Assembly (NCBI GenBank): GCA_023434535.1
Contig: JAEYSR010000253.1
Location: 1 to 5,440, forward strand
Direction of reading: 5' to 3'
Origin: Actinomycetes bacterium
GTDB taxonomy: Bacteria > Actinomycetota > Acidimicrobiia > Acidimicrobiales > Microtrichaceae
Length of the DNA stretch: 5,440 bases
Shown in pieces: positions 5,318 to 5,440 of the stretch. Under the pieces are notes generated by a model. It was not told where the DNA came from. It searched no databases and was given only the letters and a program-made list of their open reading frames with translations. Every line of letters starts with the position of its first letter. Within the stretch, counting starts at the first letter, position 1. A program made the translations under genes and the position numbers.

Positions 5318-5440
5318 TCAGAGCAGGCGGCCGTCGTCGAGCGTCGGGTCGACCTCGTCGACGAGGTGCTCGCCCTTGTTGCGCACGTTGTTCACGTCGG
5401 TGGACACCGGGTGCATGGTGATGAGCCGGTCGGGAGCAGG
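5318..5440 (-). CDS. SRAP / YedK (HMCES) family abasic-site protein, C-terminal end only
   Basis: Known: SRAP proteins crosslink to abasic sites in single-stranded DNA through a catalytic Cys2 and protect them during replication; bacterial genes are often SOS-associated. Seen: only the last 40 residues, read from the right edge to a TGA at 5318-5320. They contain MHPVSTDVNNVRNKGEHLV, which matches the family's conserved C-terminal block (a PVS motif, then Val-x-Asn and Asn-x-Gly, then Glu-Leu/His-Leu). A short acidic tail follows, ending DDGRLL. The catalytic Cys2, active-site Glu and His, and the start are outside the window, so intactness cannot be judged. It converges with the HIT gene across a 96-bp gap holding a hairpin. 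The recognition rests on one short motif, but that motif is distinctive. Confidence 0.82.
   Translation of the reverse strand, partial: PAPDRLITMHPVSTDVNNVRNKGEHLVDEVDPTLDDGRLL

Noticed and set aside
1..5440. CRISPR array, tRNA/rRNA, insertion sequence, toxin-antitoxin or defence system
   Set aside because: No regularly spaced repeats, transposase motifs, terminal inverted repeats, tRNA-like cloverleaf or recognised defence genes were found; every gene belongs to a core family.

Overview
The window is GC-rich (about 70%) bacterial chromosome with GTG and ATG starts, strong third-position G/C and TANNNT-type -10 boxes. The gene set points to a high-GC actinomycete (Actinomycetota). A GcvH / GarA-like FHA protein / FtsR-like MerR regulator cluster near a CDP-alcohol phosphatidyltransferase recalls the mycobacterial Rv1822-Rv1828 neighbourhood. 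A deep-branching class such as Acidimicrobiia is possible, but the sequence alone cannot fix this.

Layout, left to right. Positions 1-1364 hold a tight minus-strand operon transcribed leftwards: gcvH (984-1364), a zinc-ribbon plus FHA protein of the GarA type (502-951, or from 987), and an FtsR-like MerR regulator (502 to beyond base 1). The last junction is a TGATG overlap. Positions 1365-1478 are a short intergenic region with a GC-rich hairpin and a candidate leaderless promoter for gcvH. Positions 1479-3965 (minus) encode an 828-residue fusion of sugar-1-phosphate nucleotidyltransferase, left-handed beta-helix and phosphohexomutase-like domain. Positions 4073-4702 (minus) encode a PgsA-like membrane enzyme. 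A 69-bp divergent promoter region separates it from a plus-strand HIT-family protein (4772-5221). A strong hairpin at 5240-5280 lies between the HIT gene and the converging 3' end of an SRAP (YedK/HMCES) gene (5318 to beyond 5440, minus).

The genes are mostly core cell-envelope and central-metabolism functions: activated sugar supply, phospholipid synthesis, one-carbon/glycine metabolism, 2-oxoglutarate flux control and cell-division regulation. There is no mobile element, CRISPR array or RNA gene visible.

The most notable observation is that all four catalytic loops of the mutase half of the 828-residue fusion are replaced, while every nucleotidyltransferase motif is intact. It looks like a pseudo-mutase fused to an active enzyme. 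Secondary points are the GarA-like protein, which has a zinc ribbon where the phosphorylated ETT segment normally sits, and a set of leaderless promoters, two of them back to back.
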